Of a stretch of 64,000 nt of DNA, positions 29,531-37,518 are shown piece after piece. Numbering within the stretch: the first letter of the stretch is position 1; each line of letters starts with the position of its first letter. The position numbers and the translations under genes are program-made. The notes beneath the pieces are model-generated. The model made no database searches and was not told the origin of the DNA. It saw only the letters and a list, made by a program, of their open reading frames with translations. Origin of the DNA: Vibrio sp. qd031 (GTDB taxonomy: Bacteria; Pseudomonadota; Gammaproteobacteria; Enterobacterales; Vibrionaceae); assembly GCF_002100145.1 (NCBI RefSeq), contig NZ_JXQD01000002.1, forward strand, positions 244,061 to 308,060, given 5' to 3'.

Positions 29531-30330
29531 AGTGTAACCGTTTCAGGAGTGTCATCGTCAAACACAACGGTCAGCTCACCTGCGGTGCTGCTGCCTCCAA
29601 ACGACCACTCGGCGTTTGCAGAAACAGTTTGGGCTTCTTGAATATCTTCGTAGGTTAACGAACCTGAACAATTTGCGGACTCTTCGGCAAACCAGTTTGT
29701 CAGTTCAGATGTCCATCTGACTGATTCCGCACCGCTGGCCGACAAGGTGGATACGCGCGTTGCCGATAACTGCCCTTCCTCATAATATTTGACAGTCACA
29801 TTGCCCAAATCGCCAATTGTTCCTTGGATTTCATAGGACGTTTGTAGTTGCGCACTCGCGGATTCACTGATTTTTATAACAGAGGTGTAGGAGTTCCCAG
29901 CGCCAATAATTGTGTCAACGACCATTTCACCATCACTACCATAACCCTCCTGCCAGTTACATTGATTCAGCTCGTACATTTCATCTGTACAAGCGTAGAC
30001 CATGGTAAACCCTGAAACCGTATCGGCAAAAGAAGGGGCGAGAAAGGCGGTTAAAGCGAAAACCGCTGCAATTTGATTTTCTTGCGGCAAAGAGTCAATA
30101 TCGATATCACCTGCAGCGGCCGTTGCGCTTTGGATTAAAACTGCCGTCGTTGAAACATCTATAGTGTGACTAGTACTAAGCTCACCATCCTCACCAAGCT
30201 GGCACACTTGGCGTGTCTCGCTTCCAGCAGTAGGTACAGTGTCGTTCCCATCCATTGAATCTGATTGACACGCCGTCAGTGTAAGTAACCCCGTCATTGC
30301 AACCGTTGTAGTTTTAAGTGACATCCTCAT
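29521..30330 (-). CDS. Hypothetical lipoprotein
   Basis: 269 aa with a lipobox (MTGLLTLTACQSDS). The mature part is Ser/Thr/Glu/Asp-rich, predicted mostly beta, with two Cys pairs (VYACTDEMYELNQCNW). The C-terminus VTLNW is encoded inside a tandem 7-mer array. No family is recognised. It stands alone between the mannosylglycerate locus and the orphan GntR gene. It is probably on the cell surface or outer membrane, as lipoproteins without an Asp at +2 usually are in enteric relatives. Confidence 0.7.
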   Translation of the reverse strand: MRMSLKTTTVAMTGLLTLTACQSDSMDGNDTVPTAGSETRQVCQLGEDGELSTSHTIDVSTTAVLIQSATAAAGDIDIDSLPQENQIAAVFALTAFLAPSFADTVSGFTMVYACTDEMYELNQCNWQEGYGSDGEMVVDTIIGAGNSYTSVIKISESASAQLQTSYEIQGTIGDLGNVTVKYYEEGQLSATRVSTLSASGAESVRWTSELTNWFAEESANCSGSLTYEDIQEAQTVSANAEWSFGGSSTAGELTVVFDDDTPETVTLNW

Positions 30331-30823
30331 TCCTTTGATTTAGCTGTTATTTTAAGTCGCCCAAGTATGACTAAAGCGCCTCACACTACAAGCTATCAAC
30401 TGGCCTGTTTTGATTGATTCTCATTTTCAAACCAGACATATGGAAAGTATTACCAATACTGTGACAACGCGCCTATTCAATAAATAAAAAGTCAGATAGA
30501 AGACTTCCTGACTTTTTGATGAACCCTGTTTTACTGATAGTTATTACGCGCTACGGTATGTCACTCTTATAAGCTATCTGTATTAAGTCTGAAACTAGCC
30601 ATGTTAAGGCCTATCGTATCATTGACCTCAAACTCAAATTGATAACAATTCTCGTAGTCTCTAAATTTAAAATGAAGCGCTAATTATGTGGTTTATGCAC
30701 TAATAGTTAAGACCAAAATTTTGCACTTTTTTGTATTCAACACTCGAATTCGTATCGACAAACTTCTATCAGTGACCGCAAAATTGTATCATCTAACGTT
30801 CCTGGTTTACTTTCGAGGTTTTC
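30331..30823. other. 493-bp intergenic region with an orphan hairpin
   Basis: No gene is seen. The notable item is a 10-bp perfect stem (AAAAAGTCAG at 30486-30495, CTGACTTTTT at 30508-30517) that reads as an intrinsic terminator in either direction but has no coding gene directly before it. The right part holds the promoter of the GntR gene at 30824. Confidence 0.6.
30486..30517. terminator. Orphan bidirectional terminator-like hairpin
   Basis: A perfect 10-bp stem with A- and T-runs as its ends and a 12-base loop. It could end leader transcripts, a small RNA or read-through from the lipoprotein region. Confidence 0.7.
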
Positions 30824-31537
30824 ATGGCAAGACTGCCCCTGTATCGCAAAATAGCTGATGCCATTAGAGAAAAAATTAGCAGTAAAGTTTACAAAGTGGG
30901 AGAAGCACTCCCTACCGAGGCTCAACTTTGCAAAGAATTTTCTGCCAGTCGAGTGACCGTTCGACAAGCGCTAAAACTACTGGTCGAAAATGATGAATTA
31001 GAAAGTATTCAAGGCAGTGGGACCTACGTAAAAGAAAACAAGATCAACTACGACATCGACCAACAGAGTAGCTTTGCAGAAAAGTGGAGTCATTTAGGGG
31101 GTGTTACCTATAGCGACGTGATTGCGTTTGAGATTCAAGCAGCATCACTCATCATCGCTGAACAACTCGATGTCCGCGAAGGCGAGCGTATTTTTTACGT
31201 AAAGCGTGTGCGCTTCCTGGATGATCACCCGATCACAGTTGAAGAGACTTGGATGCCAGTTGAAATGTTTCCAGATCTCACTTATCAGGTGATGCAGGGT
31301 TCGAAGTATGAATATATTGAGAAGCAAAAAGGGTTGGTCATAGACAGAAGTGAACAAGAGTTAGTGCCAATACTTCCAACAGAAGAGATTGCTCAGCATC
31401 TTGGCATTAGCCCCTCTGCGCCCATTATAGAAAAACGTACTCGCGGGTATTTACAAGGTGATAAGGTGTTTGAGTATAGTCGTAATTATTTCACTAATAG
31501 TGACTATAAATTTACCCTAATATCTAAGCGTCACTAA
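30824..31537 (+). CDS. Second MngR-like GntR regulator (orphan paralogue)
   Basis: 237 aa, aligning end to end with the regulator at 26719: RLPLYRKIADAIREKIS, YKVGEALPTEAQL, VTVRQALKLL, ESIQGSGTYVKE and the UTRA region YVKRVRFLDDHPITVEETWMP are nearly the same. By eye about three quarters of residues match. The recognition helix differs slightly (SASRVTVRQA versus SVSRVTVRQA). No target gene is adjacent in operon arrangement. It could bind the same operators with a different effector, or control a distant locus. Confidence 0.88.
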   Translation: MARLPLYRKIADAIREKISSKVYKVGEALPTEAQLCKEFSASRVTVRQALKLLVENDELESIQGSGTYVKENKINYDIDQQSSFAEKWSHLGGVTYSDVIAFEIQAASLIIAEQLDVREGERIFYVKRVRFLDDHPITVEETWMPVEMFPDLTYQVMQGSKYEYIEKQKGLVIDRSEQELVPILPTEEIAQHLGISPSAPIIEKRTRGYLQGDKVFEYSRNYFTNSDYKFTLISKRH

Positions 31538-31838
31538 TTGCTCTACTAACTATGTTGCAGGATGAAAACTGGGGGGGGTAGAGTCAATCGACTCTGACCC
31601 CCAGTCTTCATCTCAAACCTTGCGACCAGGGACAATTCTAGTCCTACACCTGTTGCATACAGTACCGGCAACCAACTTGAAGGAATTGTGGCGTTTTTGC
31701 GGTGCCTTTTTGACATACAGTGGTTGTCACTCAGTAGTAATCAGCATTTGAAACTGACTTCTAGGTAGTGATAAACCGGTCATGCCAAACTTTGTTAGTC
31801 TAAGTGTTATTCTTATTGTCGTATTGCGGTGTCCACAA
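31538..31838. other. Gap with a long G/C hairpin
   Basis: A 301-bp convergent region between the GntR gene and the amidohydrolase. Bases 31561-31612 form an imperfect inverted repeat: GATGAAAACTGGGGG... pairs with ...CCCCAGTCTTCATC around GAGTCaatcGACTC. It contains a run of eight G. There is no T-tail, so it may be a terminator of an unusual kind or an element end. Nothing else is seen. Confidence 0.6.
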
Positions 31839-33188
31839 TCACACAACTGTACGCATAAACGCCGTCATCTCATGATGTATTTGTGACATCAGTTCAGCCA
31901 CATCGACCACTGTACTTCGCTGGTTGTCTATCACCATTCGCCCATTAATAAAACTGTATTCAATGTCTGCTGGCTCACCACACAGCAATGGAGCAAGCTC
32001 AAGAGAGTGTACCGTTGCCATTCGAGGAGAGTCGATGCGATAGGCTACAAGATCAGCAGCAAATCCTACTTCAATCTGCCCGCTTTTGAACCCGAGCAAC
32101 TCTGCGCCATTTTGGCTCGCCCATTGCAATACTTGTTGCGGCTGCAATGAATCGGCACCATTTTGTGCACGTTGCAGTAACCAAGCTAGATTTAGCTCTT
32201 GGAGCATCGAGCCTGACTCTGATGACGCCGAGCCATCAACCCCTATGGTCACTGGCATTCCCAGAGCTTGCATCTCGACGGCTGCTGCTATACCGCTGCC
32301 CAAACGGCAATTTGATGTTGGACAATGCGCTATTCCAGTACCGGTGCCAGCAAGCAACTCTCGCGATTGTTGATCGGTTTTCACCAAATGGGCGAACCAC
32401 ACATCGGCGCCAAGCCAATCACAGCTTTGCGCGTATTCAACGGCACTCATTGCGTATTGGCTCTGCGCTTGTTGCTCGTCGTATTGAACTTCGAGCAAAT
32501 GCGAATGCATTTTGAGCTGATGCTGCCGTGCAAATTGCGCAAATTCTTTGAGATGCGCCGGTTCACAGGAATGAATGAGACTGGTTGGCGCCATACACAA
32601 GCGGCTCATCGACAGTGGATTGTTATCGTGAAACTGAAGGCTTCGCTCCATACGACGCATGACTAATTCGGGAGTCTCTGGCTCAAGCTGCATACTTTTC
32701 ATGCCTTTATGACTGCCTACGCGTGTTGCACTGCCACGACACAAAACAAAGCGCATACCCATCTCTTCTGCCGCTTGCCACACCGCCAGCTCCATTTCGT
32801 GACTGGTCGACTGATGATACAGGTAATGATGATCCGCGCAGGTGGTAGCGCCCGAGCGTTGTAACTCGTAGATCCCAAGCTTGGCTGCAAGGTACATCAG
32901 TTTTGGTGGGATTTTGGGCCAAAACCGATATGGGACCGCAGCTAACCACTCACCTAGCCCTTTGTTAAGTCCCGCGGGAACGCCTTTTAATATTGATTGT
33001 GCTAAATGGTGATGCGTGTTTACAAATCCGGGATAAATAACACACCCTTTAGCGTCTATGATTTGCTCGCCGTTCGCCACGAGGTTTTGGCCTATTTCGC
33101 TAATTACGCCGTTTGATATGCGGATGTCGCCTTGTCTGGTTTTATGTGGACCCACGATGGCGTATGAATTTTTGATGAGATAACTCAT
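31839..33188 (-). CDS. Amidohydrolase, probable 8-oxoguanine deaminase-type
   Basis: 449 aa of the COG0402 cytosine/guanine deaminase-like group. Metal ligands are visible in PGFVNTHHHLAQ, KMHSHLLE, WFAHLVK and the catalytic Asp in TIGVDGSASSES, with PTSNCRLGSG as in 8-oxoguanine deaminases and related chloroatrazine/triazine hydrolases. The expected reaction is hydrolytic deamination of a purine (8-oxoguanine to urate). The leader carries a xanthine-type riboswitch and a sigma-54 promoter shared with the divergent purine-type importer, which favours a purine substrate. Exact substrate is inference. Confidence 0.85.
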   Translation of the reverse strand: MSYLIKNSYAIVGPHKTRQGDIRISNGVISEIGQNLVANGEQIIDAKGCVIYPGFVNTHHHLAQSILKGVPAGLNKGLGEWLAAVPYRFWPKIPPKLMYLAAKLGIYELQRSGATTCADHHYLYHQSTSHEMELAVWQAAEEMGMRFVLCRGSATRVGSHKGMKSMQLEPETPELVMRRMERSLQFHDNNPLSMSRLCMAPTSLIHSCEPAHLKEFAQFARQHQLKMHSHLLEVQYDEQQAQSQYAMSAVEYAQSCDWLGADVWFAHLVKTDQQSRELLAGTGTGIAHCPTSNCRLGSGIAAAVEMQALGMPVTIGVDGSASSESGSMLQELNLAWLLQRAQNGADSLQPQQVLQWASQNGAELLGFKSGQIEVGFAADLVAYRIDSPRMATVHSLELAPLLCGEPADIEYSFINGRMVIDNQRSTVVDVAELMSQIHHEMTAFMRTVV

Positions 33189-33205
33189 TAAGTGCTCCTT
33201 TGGCT

Positions 33206-33248
33206 AAAGAGCAATGTCCCGGGGAATCCCTAACCGCTTCTACTCCTA
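33206..33248 (-). promoter_or_regulatory. NMT1-motif xanthine/urate riboswitch, copy A
   Basis: Read on the minus strand: GAGTAGAAGCG, then a short stem (GGGATTCCC region), then GACATTGCTC. The same two conserved blocks occur in copies B and C. NMT1-motif RNAs are hairpins with a conserved internal bulge, bind xanthine and urate, and precede dioxygenase and transporter genes. The closing helix AGGAG/CTCTT can be replaced by GCTCTTT pairing with AAGGAGC, which is the Shine-Dalgarno of the amidohydrolase. Confidence 0.85.
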
Positions 33249-33271
33249 AATGTCTGTGTTCTTTGGATTAC

Positions 33272-33287
33272 AGCAAGGATCAAGCCA
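33272..33287 (-). promoter_or_regulatory. Sigma-54 promoter for the amidohydrolase
   Basis: On the minus strand TGGCTTGATCCTTGCT, one mismatch to TGGCAYR-N4-TTGCW with correct -24/-12 spacing. The predicted start near 33261 is just before the riboswitch at 33248. Confidence 0.75.
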
Positions 33288-33360
33288 ATGGTTTACGTTC
33301 ATTGGTGGTCTATTCATCGCCGTAAAATGTGCCACCGGTTTCGCTTTTGGAGAGGCTTTT

Positions 33361-33378
33361 CGCACCAGTAGAGTGCAC
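33361..33378. promoter_or_regulatory. NtrC-type enhancer site
   Basis: CGCACCAGTAGAGTGCAC contains GCAC-N7-GTGC, the NtrC dyad. It lies about 125 bp from the rightward and about 80 bp from the leftward sigma-54 promoter. A weaker half-site (TGCAC) follows at 33393. Confidence 0.65.
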
Positions 33379-33498
33379 AGATTCTATTGAAATGCACTAC
33401 GAAGACACAATTGTGACTAGCGTGAAACGGTGGCGTTAATGCCGGTTAACCTAGGTGGGACTTATGGTTATTGAAATGAAAACGAAATGTAAACTAAC

Positions 33499-33514
33499 TG
33501 GCATGTGACTTGCA
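33499..33514 (+). promoter_or_regulatory. Sigma-54 promoter for the NMT1 ABC operon
   Basis: TGGCATGTGACTTGCA matches TGGCAYR-N4-TTGCW at every defined position. Transcription should begin near 33525, upstream of riboswitch copy B. Confidence 0.85.
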
Positions 33515-33591
33515 AAACTACCCAGTAAACCATCCTCAACATGAGGTTACAAAGGTAATTCGCGCACCAATACACTAACAACAATCAGTCA

Positions 33592-33660
33592 AAAGAGTAG
33601 AAGCGTTTGTCCTATCTGAACACAGCGTAAGTCAGATAGAGATAGAGACATTGCTCGTTA
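33592..33660 (+). promoter_or_regulatory. NMT1-motif xanthine/urate riboswitch, copy B
   Basis: GAGTAGAAGCG at 33595-33605 and GACATTGCTC at 33647-33656 enclose a strong stem (CTATCTGA paired with TCAGATAG). The leader continues about 100 nt with a further long stem (GGAAAAG...CTTTTCC) before the binding-protein start, so the switching part differs from copies A and C. Confidence 0.85.
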
Positions 33661-33755
33661 CATCCGGAAAAGGTGTCTCAGTAGCGTTATGGCTCATTTT
33701 TGCTCACTTAAAGACGCTTTTCCAAACCGTAATCGGATAGGAAAGGAACTCCAAT

Positions 33756-34742
33756 ATGCTTAAAAGACTTCACTCAACTCTGCTTCTAATTACTTGCAGC
33801 TTCTCGTCACTTGCCGCTGACAAAGTAAACTTTCAACTCGATTGGCTACCTGGAGGTGATAAAGCCCCAGTCTATGTGGGTATTACCACAGGCATTTTTG
33901 AAAAATACGACCTAGAAGTCACCATTAATCAAGGAAGAGGCTCAACAGAAGCAATCACTAAATTGGCGACTGGCATCTCTGACGTGGGTATTGCTGACAT
34001 TTCAGCACTGCTGGTTGCTAAGGCATCAGATGATGTACCGGTATCTGCGGTGTACTCGATTTTCAGCCAAGCGCCACACGCGTTTTTTGTGGTGGACAAT
34101 GGCGAAATCAACTCCATAAGCGAAATTAAAGGTAAGCGGGTAGCAACATCACCGTTCACTTCTTCCAACCTATACCTTCCACTGGTGCTTGAACAAAACG
34201 GTTTTTCACAAGAGGACATCACACTGACTAAAGCGGATCCTGGTGCACTCGGCCCTATGCTAGCCACCGAGAATACCGATGTGTTGATTTCATGGGTAAC
34301 CAGTACCGAGCGTCTAAAAGGACAAGCAAAACAAGCAGGTAAAACCTTAAAAGTCATGCCATGGCACGAAGCTGGGCTCGAACAGTACGCCACGTCACTG
34401 ATCGCTAGCGATAAATTCTTGGCTGAGCGACCAGAGGTTGCTAAACGCTTTATTCAAGCCTTTGCTGAAGCTATTGAGTATACCTGGGCTAACCCAACGC
34501 AGAGCGCACAAGCAATTAATAGTATCGTGCCAGAAGTGGACGTGAAAGAAGCTACCGACACCATCAATTCAATTTACAACCTGGTATACAACCCAGTGAG
34601 CGAGGCGAGCAGTGTTGGTCAGTTCGATAAAAATCACTTAGCACTCACCTGGAAATGGACCTCAGCGGCACAAGGCATTGAAACAACAAGTTTCGACCCA
34701 GAATTGGCACTCAACAGAGACTTTTTGCCGGAGGCAAAATAA
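33756..34742 (+). CDS. ABC transporter substrate-binding protein (NMT1/THI5-like)
   Basis: 328 aa with a Sec signal peptide (LLLITCSFSSLAA) and the NMT1/SsuA-type fold: VNFQLDWLPGGDKAPVYVGITTGIFEKYDLEVTINQGRGSTEAI. Such proteins bind pyrimidine, purine-like or sulfonate ligands in the periplasm. The xanthine-type riboswitch and the linked dioxygenase genes point to a purine or urate-like ligand. The stop overlaps the ATPase start. Start follows GGAAAGGAACTCC, a good ribosome site. Confidence 0.88.
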   Translation: MLKRLHSTLLLITCSFSSLAADKVNFQLDWLPGGDKAPVYVGITTGIFEKYDLEVTINQGRGSTEAITKLATGISDVGIADISALLVAKASDDVPVSAVYSIFSQAPHAFFVVDNGEINSISEIKGKRVATSPFTSSNLYLPLVLEQNGFSQEDITLTKADPGALGPMLATENTDVLISWVTSTERLKGQAKQAGKTLKVMPWHEAGLEQYATSLIASDKFLAERPEVAKRFIQAFAEAIEYTWANPTQSAQAINSIVPEVDVKEATDTINSIYNLVYNPVSEASSVGQFDKNHLALTWKWTSAAQGIETTSFDPELALNRDFLPEAK

Positions 34743-35557
34743 TGAGCACCTTTGTAGAGTTACGCGACGTGTCACACACATACGTCACTGATAAAGGGGC
34801 TGAAGTCCAAGCCCTCAAAGAGGTCAATTTTACCATTCAAAAGAATCAGTTTATTGCTGTCGTCGGCCCGTCCGGCTGCGGTAAATCGACATTGCTTCGG
34901 TTGCTGTCAGGATTACTACAGCCTACAGCTGGAAATGTATCGGTTTTCGGTCACGCGGTTACCGAGCCGCGAGACGACATTGGGATCGTTTTTCAAAAAC
35001 CCACTTTACTGCCGTGGTTAAGTATTATTGATAACGTACTATTTCCACTTAAGCACAAATACAATTATGTGTCGGCAAAAGACAAGGCTCTCGCCGAATC
35101 GCTCATCGACATGGTCGGACTATCGGACTTTATGTCTCAAAGGCCGGACGAACTATCGGGAGGGATGCAGCAGCGAATCGGTATTGCCCGAGCACTACTG
35201 CTCGATCCCGACATATTGATCATGGACGAGCCTTTCTCTGCGTTGGACGCGCTGACACGTGAGGAAATGGGCTTCGAGCTACAAAGCATTTGGCAAAAGA
35301 AACCCAAAACCGTGTTGTTTATTACGCACTCCATCTCTGAAGCGGTGCTGCTCGCAGACAAAGTGCTGATTATGAGTCAGCGGCCAGGCACTATTGTCGA
35401 AGAGATCCCGATTGAACTGCCTCGTCCCCGCACCATCGAGACCATTCATCACCCGACATTTGCAAACTACACCAATCGCATCAGAAAACAGATCTATCAG
35501 CCGCAGGCTGTTAAAGCAGCAACCGACTCAAAAGCGGCACTCAAAACAGTGGCCTAG
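34742..35557 (+). CDS. ABC transporter ATP-binding protein (SsuB/TauB type)
   Basis: 271 aa with Walker A GPSGCGKST, signature LSGGMQQR, Walker B ILIMDEPFSALD and H-loop THSISEAV. It energises import through the neighbouring permease. Its start overlaps the binding-protein stop. Confidence 0.92.
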   Translation: MSTFVELRDVSHTYVTDKGAEVQALKEVNFTIQKNQFIAVVGPSGCGKSTLLRLLSGLLQPTAGNVSVFGHAVTEPRDDIGIVFQKPTLLPWLSIIDNVLFPLKHKYNYVSAKDKALAESLIDMVGLSDFMSQRPDELSGGMQQRIGIARALLLDPDILIMDEPFSALDALTREEMGFELQSIWQKKPKTVLFITHSISEAVLLADKVLIMSQRPGTIVEEIPIELPRPRTIETIHHPTFANYTNRIRKQIYQPQAVKAATDSKAALKTVA

Positions 35558-35565
35558 GAACAACT

Positions 35566-36321
35566 ATGATTCTATCGTTCAAACGATTCTTACCCATACT
35601 CACCTTAGTTATGATCATCCCGTTTTGGGAGTTAGTATGTTTAGTGGGAAAAATCCCACCCTATATACTGCCGGCACCATCAGACATCATTGAGGCGTTT
35701 TTCACTGTCGATGCAAGCCGCTGGCTCAAGCATCTATGGGCTACGCTTTACATCGCTATTGTTGGATTCATTATTTCGGTGGTGGTCAGCATTCCAATTG
35801 CCGTCGCGATGATCCGTTCCGAATACCTAAACAAGACGATCTACCCGGCATTAGTGGTGATCCAATCAACACCCGTGGTCGCTATTGCGCCGCTTCTCAT
35901 CGTGATCCTTGGTACTGGCGATGCACCTCGTTTAGCCATCACCTTTTTAATTACTTTTTTCCCGCTGGTTGTTGCAGCAACGACCGGAATGCAAGCCACA
36001 CCTAAGGAGTTAATTGAATTGTCACAGTCACTCAGGGCGAAACCCAGTCGCGAGATTTGGCAAATAAGACTGCCCTACGCCATTCCCTACATTTTCAGCG
36101 GTCTTAAAGTCGCCATCACACTGGCTATAATTGGCGCGGTGATCGCCGAGTTTGTCGCCGCCGAAGAGGGTTTGGGCTACTTTATTCAGTTTTCGACCTC
36201 ATACTTCAAGATCCCGCAGGCATTTGCGTCATTGTTTGTCTTGTCGGTGATCAGCCTGTCGCTATTTCACAGTATCAAACTCATTCAAAAGACCTTCTTT
36301 AGTTGGAGTTTGAACCGATAG
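35566..36321 (+). CDS. ABC transporter permease (SsuC/ThiX type)
   Basis: 251 aa, about six membrane helices, with the coupling sequence EIWQIRLPYAIPYIFSGLKVAITLAIIGAVIAEF characteristic of SsuC/TauC-like permeases. It completes a three-part importer and is eight bases after the ATPase gene. Confidence 0.92.
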   Translation: MILSFKRFLPILTLVMIIPFWELVCLVGKIPPYILPAPSDIIEAFFTVDASRWLKHLWATLYIAIVGFIISVVVSIPIAVAMIRSEYLNKTIYPALVVIQSTPVVAIAPLLIVILGTGDAPRLAITFLITFFPLVVAATTGMQATPKELIELSQSLRAKPSREIWQIRLPYAIPYIFSGLKVAITLAIIGAVIAEFVAAEEGLGYFIQFSTSYFKIPQAFASLFVLSVISLSLFHSIKLIQKTFFSWSLNR

Positions 36322-36335
36322 CCTAAATTATTTAA

Positions 36336-36378
36336 CAGGAGTAGAAGCGGCAAATCGAAACGATTGGCATTGCTCCAT
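36336..36378 (+). promoter_or_regulatory. NMT1-motif xanthine/urate riboswitch, copy C
   Basis: GGAGTAGAAGCG, a small stem (AATCG/CGATT) and GGCATTGCTCC. Closing helix GGAG/CTCC (36338-36341 with 36373-36376). The same CTCCA can pair with TGGAG at the ribosome site of the next gene (36393-36397). This is an internal riboswitch within the operon, between permease and dioxygenase genes. Confidence 0.85.
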
Positions 36379-36402
36379 TACCCAACCGTAATTGGAGACC
36401 CT

Positions 36403-37380
36403 ATGACATACCAACTCGACGAACTCAACTTAGAAAGTACGCTAGGTCAAACTGGCGTACTGGACAACAGTCGCGCAATTCCAGTCATCGACTTTTCAGA
36501 TTTTGAAAATAGACGCGAAGAAATTAAAGAGGCACTGTGGGATGCGGCCACACAGGTGGGCTTTTTTCAAATTCATAACCACCCAATTCCAATGGCGTTA
36601 ATTGATGCGGCTTTTGCACACTCAGAGCGGCTTTTTTCCTTAACAAGTGACGAGAAAGCAACGTTTTCGCTGCTCGATGGGCAAAATGCCGGTTGGGAGT
36701 ACAAAAACCAAGTTCGTCCATCCACTGGAACGGCTGACCAAAAAGAATCTTACCAAATAACGCTTCCTAAAATGGAAGGCTTATGGCCAAGCCAACAGCA
36801 GCTCCCTGATTTTAAAGCGCAACTGTTGGACATGGAGCATCAGGCTTGGCAGCTCGGTATGGCTATTCTGTCTTGCTTTGCGGAGAAGTTAGGCAAACCT
36901 AGTGACTTTTTCACCGATGCGCATGATAGAGCCTCCGGCGAATATCAATCGACGTTGCGCCTTTTGCACTACTTACCCTTGAACAAAAGCTACATACCAC
37001 AACCGGGGATTTGGCGCGCAGGAGCTCACTCGGACTTTGATTGTCTGACCATGGTGTTTCAGCGCACCGGTCAAGACGGCCTTCAGGTCTGCCCAGGTAA
37101 AGACGCCCACCACAAACAAAGCTGGACAGAGGTACCTGCGTACGATGACGTGATCACTTGTAACATCGGAGACATGCTAATGCGCTGGAGCGATGACAAG
37201 CTAAAGTCAACGCTACACAGAGTCATGATGCCTCAGCAAATAGGCGCACATCCTGCGCGCTACAGCATGGCCTTTTTCTGTCAGGCAAATAAAGATCAGC
37301 TCATAGAAAGTGCTCTCGATAAGTATGAGTCTATGACAGCGGCAGAATATTTACGATATCGGCTATCGGCCAATTTTTAG
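36403..37380 (+). CDS. 2-oxoglutarate/Fe(II) dioxygenase, isopenicillin N synthase-like family (first)
   Basis: 325 aa from ATG 36403 with GGAGA 5 bases before; the upstream TTG at 36364 lies inside the riboswitch and is rejected. DIOX_N domain (PVIDFSDFENRREEIKEALWDAATQVGFFQIHNHPIP) and Fe2OG domain with HxD...H (AGAHSDFDCLTM; STLHRVM) and 2-OG-binding RxS (ARYSMAFF). It should oxidise a small molecule, plausibly a purine base, in the cytoplasm. Similar enzymes are linked to xanthine riboswitches in other bacteria. Confidence 0.88.
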   Translation: MTYQLDELNLESTLGQTGVLDNSRAIPVIDFSDFENRREEIKEALWDAATQVGFFQIHNHPIPMALIDAAFAHSERLFSLTSDEKATFSLLDGQNAGWEYKNQVRPSTGTADQKESYQITLPKMEGLWPSQQQLPDFKAQLLDMEHQAWQLGMAILSCFAEKLGKPSDFFTDAHDRASGEYQSTLRLLHYLPLNKSYIPQPGIWRAGAHSDFDCLTMVFQRTGQDGLQVCPGKDAHHKQSWTEVPAYDDVITCNIGDMLMRWSDDKLKSTLHRVMMPQQIGAHPARYSMAFFCQANKDQLIESALDKYESMTAAEYLRYRLSANF

Positions 37381-37518
37381 CACCGGTAGAACACCGGCAC
37401 CCACTTAATTAAATGCGTCATTTTGAGCACCATCAATACACAATCACCAACTAATTCCAACGGTACACTCGCTAAAGAGGAGCGTCTGTACTGTTGGTAA
37501 AGATGCGAAGGAACTGCA

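Noticed and set aside
36364..36402. TTG start giving a longer first dioxygenase
   Set aside because: It lies inside the riboswitch aptamer and has no ribosome site; ATG 36403 has GGAGA.
37381..37518. Possible fourth riboswitch before the second dioxygenase
   Set aside because: GAGGAGCG is present but neither GTAGAAGCG nor CATTGCTC is found.
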